Shown here one piece after another: positions 43,262 through 46,763 of a stretch of 46,763 bases of DNA. This stretch comes from CAADGL01 sp964643885. GTDB taxonomy: Bacteria; Planctomycetota; Phycisphaerae; UBA1845; Fen-1342. Both the position numbers and the translations under genes were made by a program. The stretch spans positions 1 to 46,763 of the forward strand of contig CAZXUI010000029.1 of assembly GCA_964643885.1 (NCBI GenBank), in the 5' to 3' direction. The notes beneath the pieces are model-generated. The model was not told the DNA's origin. It did not search any database and saw only the letters and a list, made by a program, of their open reading frames with translations. Each line of letters starts with the position of its first letter. The first letter of the stretch is position 1.

Positions 43262-46200
43262 TCATTCCGATCGCCCCTCGCCGCTCCGCTGCCACGCCAG
43301 ACCGATCTGCCGCAACTCCCGCTGAAGCTCGTCCAGATTCCAGAGCAGCACCGACCGGTCCGTCGAGATGACCGCCAGGTGCGATCCGTCATCACTGAAG
43401 GCGAGCTGCATCACTCCCAGCAGCTTCGGATTCGGCAGCGTCGCCAGCGCCCGCCCGGTCGGAATCTCCACCAGCCGCACCGAGTAGCGCGAGTGCATCA
43501 CCGCTGCCATGCGGCTGTCGGGCGAGAAAAAGCACGGACCGGCCGCCCGCGACTCGCGATGCCGCCGCGGCAGCACAAGAGCCGGTTTCCACGTTCGCGT
43601 GTCGAGCAGCGTGTGCGCTGCGCCGGTTCCGATCAGCAGCCAGCGGCCGTCCGGACTGAACGCACCGCGGACGCTGTCTTCATCCAGCGACCAGACGGTC
43701 TCGCCGGTATCCCAGCGCCGTACGCGGGCCGCCTGACCGCGCCAATTGCCCGTAAAGACAAGCCGGCCATCCGGCGTCAGCGACGGCCGCTCCATCCCGC
43801 GATAGGAATCGAGGGACGCGATCGTCTCGCCCGACTGCACGTCGATTCGCAGCAGTTGCGGACCGATCGCCACGACGCTGCGGCCGTCCGGAGACAGCGT
43901 CATGGTCCGCAGCCGTGCATCGCGCCAGATGTTTTCACCCGGCCCGGCCCGCACGCCGTCCGCGGTTTTCTCCAGCGTCCAGCGCCACAACCCGCTGGCC
44001 GCCGACGCCACGAGCACGCGGTCGCCGGGCAGCAGCAGCGCCTCCTCGGCCGGCTCCTCCAGCAGCACGGCCAGCTCGCGGCCGGTCTTTCCGTCCCACA
44101 GGCGGACGCCGTTTTCGCCGGCCGTTGCGATCAGAGTCGCGTCCTGGTTCACGTCGCCGGATGCGAGCACGTCCATCGGTTCGTCGGCCACGATCTCCAG
44201 GCACGGAGACCGCTCGACGAAGGACCACAACTCGAGCCGTCCGCGCTCTTCGCTGCGAATCGCCAGGACGTCCGCAAAGCCAGTGGCGCGCGACTCCTGA
44301 ATCGGATCGAAGATTTGCTTTCCGCTGCGCAGATCCCACAGCCGCGTGGTGCCGTCCCAGGCCCAGCTCGCCAGCAGCGTCGCATCCGGATTGAAGTAGG
44401 CCTCGATCGCCGCGCCCTGATGACCCGCAAGCTGCTGAACCAGTTCGCCCGCGTCCGTCTCCCACACATACACATTGCGGTCATAGCTCGGACACGCCAG
44501 CAGCCGGCCGTCGCGGCTGAACGCCGGCGTCACGCCGCCCGCTTCGACCGGCAGCGAATGCAGCAGCCGTCCGGCGGCGATATCCCATACGTCCACCGTC
44601 TCCTGGCCGTATCCGGCCGTCGCGATGCGCCGCCCGGCGTCGTCGACCGCGATGAAGGTCATCGTCTCGCCCACCGGGACGGTGCGCAGCTTTTCGCCGC
44701 CGGGCAGTCCGTAGATGTCGATGCCTGCGGGGCGGGCCGTCACCGCGATCCATGCCTGCCCCTCGCTGCGGCCGAAGGCAGCGCCGTCGACGCGGCATTC
44801 GCCGGAATCGCAGCGAAAGACGCACTGGCTCGACTCCAGGTCCCACACCCACAGCTCGGACGAGTCGGAACGAAAGAACCGCGCCGCCAGGTAGCGGCCG
44901 TCAGAACTGAAGAAGGTGTTGACCGCGGCGGCCTGCGGTCCTTCGAGTGTCGCCAGGACGGAATCGCCGGGGATCCGCCGCACTTCGATCGATCCGCCGC
45001 CGCGGCCGACCGCGTAGCGGTCCAGCGTGTGCAGGCCCACCGTGCTCGCGCCGGGCGCCGCTTCAATGACCGCCTCCCGCCGCAAATCGCTGAGCAGCAG
45101 ACAGGCGATGGCTTCGTCGCGCAGCGCGAGCGCGGGCCGGATCTCCGCCGCGCGCTGCAGGGCGCGCAGACTCTCGAACCGCCGGCCGACGACGCGGCTG
45201 GCCGCCCCGGCCTGCGCCTGGACGAGGTACGAATCCCAGAGCCGCTGCGTCGCCACGGCGCGGGCCCGCTCCGCCTGAACATAGAGCGACCAGGCGACCA
45301 CGGAGGATGCGACCAGCAGCAGCACGAAGGCGCTGCCGATCGTGATCGGCACGCGATGGCGGCGGAGCTGCTTGCGGATGATGTAGAGCCGGCTGTCGCG
45401 CTTCGCCTCGACCGGTTCGCCGGCCAGATAGCGGCGCAGCTCGCGGGCGACCTCGCCGGCCGATTGATAGCGCCGTTCGCGATCCTTCTGAAGACACTTG
45501 AGGACGATCGTTTCGAGCTCCTCGTCCACCTCGCGCTCCAGCCGCGAGGGCGGCTTCGGCGCCGCGTGCACGATGTTCTCGACCGTCTGCCGAATGCCGT
45601 CGGTGACCGAGTACGGAAACGTGTTGGTCAGCAACTGGTAGAGCAGCACGCCCAGCGAGTAGACGTCGGTCCGCAGGTCGACCTGGTCGAGCCGTCCTTC
45701 CGCCTGCTCCGGGCTGGCCCACGGCAGCGAGCCGACGAACTGGCCGGTCTGCGTCATCGATTGCCCGTCGGTCGAGTCGTCGAGGATGAGTTTGGCCAGT
45801 CCGAAGTCGAGCAGGTGCGGGCGGCCCTCTGCGTCGACCAGGATGTTGCCGGGTTTCAGGTCGCGGTGGATGAAGCCGCGCAGGTGGGCGGCGTTGACGG
45901 CTTCACAGATCGTGGCGAAGAGCTCGAGCCGCTGGCGCAGCGGCGGCCAGCCTGTGGGTCCCGCGACCCAGCGGTCGAGCGGCAGGCCGGGGATGTAGTC
46001 CATCACGAAGTAGGCTTCGCCGCCGGCCAGGCCGGAGTCATGCAGCGTGACGATGTGCGGGTGTCGCAGGCGGCTGAGGACGTGGACCTCGCGTTCGAAG
46101 CGCGGGCGGTTCGTCTCGGAGCCGAAGGCGTCGTTGTGAATGACCTTGATGGCGACGTCGCGGCCGGTGGAGCGCTGGATGGCGCGGTAGACGACGCCTT

Positions 46201-46372
46201 GGCCGCCGCGGTGGATCTCGCCGAGGATGTGGTAAGCGGCGAGGGCTTCGCGGAGGGAGTCGGGGGGCTGGCCGATCTGGCTGCGGACGGCCTCGATCTG
46301 CCGCAAGGCGGAATCGATGAGATTCTGCTGCGTGCGGGCCGGGTCCTGGGCATTTTTCTGCGCGTCGAGCAT
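43262..46372 (-). CDS. Ser/Thr protein kinase with WD40-like beta-propeller
   Basis: A 1036-residue membrane kinase. Kinase domain at about residues 48-320: glycine loop EIHRGGQGVVYR, Lys in VAIKVI, catalytic loop FIHRDLKPGNILVD, DFGLAK and SPEQAEGRLDQVDLRTDVYSLG. A membrane helix follows near 344-366 (ITIGSAFVLLLVASSVVAWS), then a short helical linker and, from about 430, WD40-like repeats (FSSDGRYLAARFF, FSRDGRLLACPSYDRNVYVW, FSDDGSHLAVISTDRSVLLW), which should lie outside the cytoplasm as a sensor or docking propeller. This PknB-WD40 layout is widespread in Planctomycetota. ATG 46372 is chosen. It heads the run down to 38199, but the target is unknown. Confidence 0.94.
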   Translation of the reverse strand: MLDAQKNAQDPARTQQNLIDSALRQIEAVRSQIGQPPDSLREALAAYHILGEIHRGGQGVVYRAIQRSTGRDVAIKVIHNDAFGSETNRPRFEREVHVLSRLRHPHIVTLHDSGLAGGEAYFVMDYIPGLPLDRWVAGPTGWPPLRQRLELFATICEAVNAAHLRGFIHRDLKPGNILVDAEGRPHLLDFGLAKLILDDSTDGQSMTQTGQFVGSLPWASPEQAEGRLDQVDLRTDVYSLGVLLYQLLTNTFPYSVTDGIRQTVENIVHAAPKPPSRLEREVDEELETIVLKCLQKDRERRYQSAGEVARELRRYLAGEPVEAKRDSRLYIIRKQLRRHRVPITIGSAFVLLLVASSVVAWSLYVQAERARAVATQRLWDSYLVQAQAGAASRVVGRRFESLRALQRAAEIRPALALRDEAIACLLLSDLRREAVIEAAPGASTVGLHTLDRYAVGRGGGSIEVRRIPGDSVLATLEGPQAAAVNTFFSSDGRYLAARFFRSDSSELWVWDLESSQCVFRCDSGECRVDGAAFGRSEGQAWIAVTARPAGIDIYGLPGGEKLRTVPVGETMTFIAVDDAGRRIATAGYGQETVDVWDIAAGRLLHSLPVEAGGVTPAFSRDGRLLACPSYDRNVYVWETDAGELVQQLAGHQGAAIEAYFNPDATLLASWAWDGTTRLWDLRSGKQIFDPIQESRATGFADVLAIRSEERGRLELWSFVERSPCLEIVADEPMDVLASGDVNQDATLIATAGENGVRLWDGKTGRELAVLLEEPAEEALLLPGDRVLVASAASGLWRWTLEKTADGVRAGPGENIWRDARLRTMTLSPDGRSVVAIGPQLLRIDVQSGETIASLDSYRGMERPSLTPDGRLVFTGNWRGQAARVRRWDTGETVWSLDEDSVRGAFSPDGRWLLIGTGAAHTLLDTRTWKPALVLPRRHRESRAAGPCFFSPDSRMAAVMHSRYSVRLVEIPTGRALATLPNPKLLGVMQLAFSDDGSHLAVISTDRSVLLWNLDELQRELRQIGLAWQRSGEGRSE

Positions 46373-46485
46373 TGCTTCCGGCCATCATGGCGAGAGTTGA
46401 GTGTGCGTGTCCAGGGGAAATCTACGTGCTCGACCGGTGCATCGGGGCGGTTTCGGCGCGGCGGGCGGTAGCCGAGGCTGGTCGG

Positions 46486-46610
46486 GATCAAGGGGGTCAA
46501 GTGCGGGCATGATTTTGACCCCCTGGATTGTGGTGATCGGGGCTTGACTTTCTAGGGGGGACGTACCCAGGTGCGGGCGCGTGGGGCCGTCGAGGGATTG
46601 AGGGATTGAG
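46486..46610. repeat. Right copy of inverted repeat pair
   Basis: Reverse complement of 41-159, about 92% identical by eye over its best 98 positions. It has its own dyad: GGGGGTCAA (46492-46500) pairs with TTGACCCCC (46515-46523) around a 14-base loop. See the left copy for interpretation. Confidence 0.8.
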
Positions 46611-46625
46611 GTATTGAGGGATTGA
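46594..46625. repeat. Short tandem repeat, 8-base unit
   Basis: Four copies of GGGATTGA, the third as GGTATTGA. The left repeat copy carries a shorter trace of the same unit (reverse complement of about 41-57), so the tandem belongs to the element and varies in copy number. Confidence 0.85.
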
Positions 46626-46676
46626 GGGGCCGGCGGAGGTGGGATTCGTCTGCTGGCCTGGCGTTCGGAGCTCGAG

Positions 46677-46741
46677 ACCCCGTGCTTGGCGCACGGGGTT
46701 CTGAGGCGGGACGCCCGCGATCAGAACCCGCCGCGCCAAGC
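46677..46741. repeat. Large palindrome with two exclusive hairpins
   Basis: GCTTGGCGC (46684-46692) pairs with GCGCCAAGC (46733-46741), and inside it GGGTTCTGA (46696-46704) with TCAGAACCC (46721-46729) and GCGGG with CCCGC. An alternative hairpin pairs ACCCCGTGC (46677-46685) with GCACGGGGT (46691-46699) and excludes the first. A partial copy lies at 6814. It looks like a mobile or REP-type repeat. Confidence 0.75.
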
Positions 46742-46763
46742 GGCGGGCCCCCTGGCCAGCAAC

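Larger units (their letters stand above)
46373..46763. other. Non-coding right end
   Basis: 391 bases without a gene. From left to right: the kinase upstream region, the right copy of the inverted repeat, a short tandem repeat and a large palindrome. Any kinase promoter must lie in or next to 46373-46485. Confidence 0.7.

Noticed and set aside
43379..46471. A 1030-codon open frame on the plus strand opposite the kinase gene
   Set aside because: Antisense to a kinase with all catalytic motifs; arginine- and glutamine-rich, no domain recognisable.
41..46610. The whole window as one 46-kb transposon
   Set aside because: The flanking repeats fit a dispersed family with internal palindromes better, the genes between are mostly housekeeping and envelope genes, and no transposase or integrase is present.
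1..46763. tRNA, rRNA, CRISPR arrays and insertion-sequence transposases
   Set aside because: I looked for T-arm consensus sequences in the non-coding parts, regularly spaced direct repeats and transposase motifs, and found none. A tRNA scan would be decisive for the first.

Overview
The window is high-GC bacterial DNA, about two thirds G+C by eye. It reads as a member of the Planctomycetota, possibly Phycisphaerae-like. The clues are a serine/threonine kinase fused to a beta-propeller, a dockerin-type secreted protein, a TlpA-like/TPR protein, LPS-type export and Kdo genes in a diderm setting, and many gene families typical of that phylum. The taxonomic call is an inference. Three runs of exactly 100 N are scaffold gaps and cut three genes. 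The sequence starts and ends in the same repeat in opposite orientation, which suggests a scaffold broken at repeats.

Layout: 0.5-3.0 kb holds sugar-phosphate genes (pgi, mannose-1-phosphate guanylyltransferase). 3.4-4.5 kb holds two unknown proteins around a bidirectional terminator. 4.7-6.7 kb holds the K+ uptake pair ktrB-ktrA. 7.0-8.0 kb holds a YacP-like NYN protein and a small unknown. 7.9-13.0 kb on the minus strand is kdsC, a giant LptC/LptA-like protein and an acyl-CoA synthetase. 13.0-15.6 kb holds an MBL-fold hydrolase, preceded by a 20-codon reading frame, and a MATE transporter. 15.6-18.4 kb holds an NAD-dependent epimerase, a SelW-like selenoprotein gene with an in-frame UGA, and a divergent thioredoxin-fold/TPR protein. 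18.4-23.8 kb is a minus-strand run cca, alpha/beta hydrolase, enoyl-CoA hydratase, tal, mutY. 24-25.7 kb holds a YbaK-type deacylase and wecB.

From 26 to 39 kb lies a cell-surface polysaccharide locus. It has an ABC-2 permease (Wzm-like), an ATPase with a C-terminal glycan-binding-type domain (Wzt-like), a 1278-residue fusion of methyltransferase, coiled coil and two GT2 glycosyltransferases, a low-GC dockerin protein, two more methyltransferases, a GT-C/GT39-like membrane protein with a large soluble tail, and a convergent DPM1-like GT2. The locus fits export of a methylated glycan whose chain length could be set by the fusion protein in the manner of WbdD; that is a hypothesis. From 46.4 back to 38.2 kb the minus strand carries one tight run: kinase-WD40, thpR, an unknown, coaD, a HEAT-like lipoprotein-sized protein, a purple-acid-phosphatase-like enzyme and the GT2.

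The most notable hidden item is the selenoprotein at 16681-16908, which a standard gene caller would miss because UGA is read as stop. A hairpin that meets the bacterial SECIS rules follows the UGA directly. The second is the methyltransferase/coiled-coil/double-GT fusion next to Wzm/Wzt.
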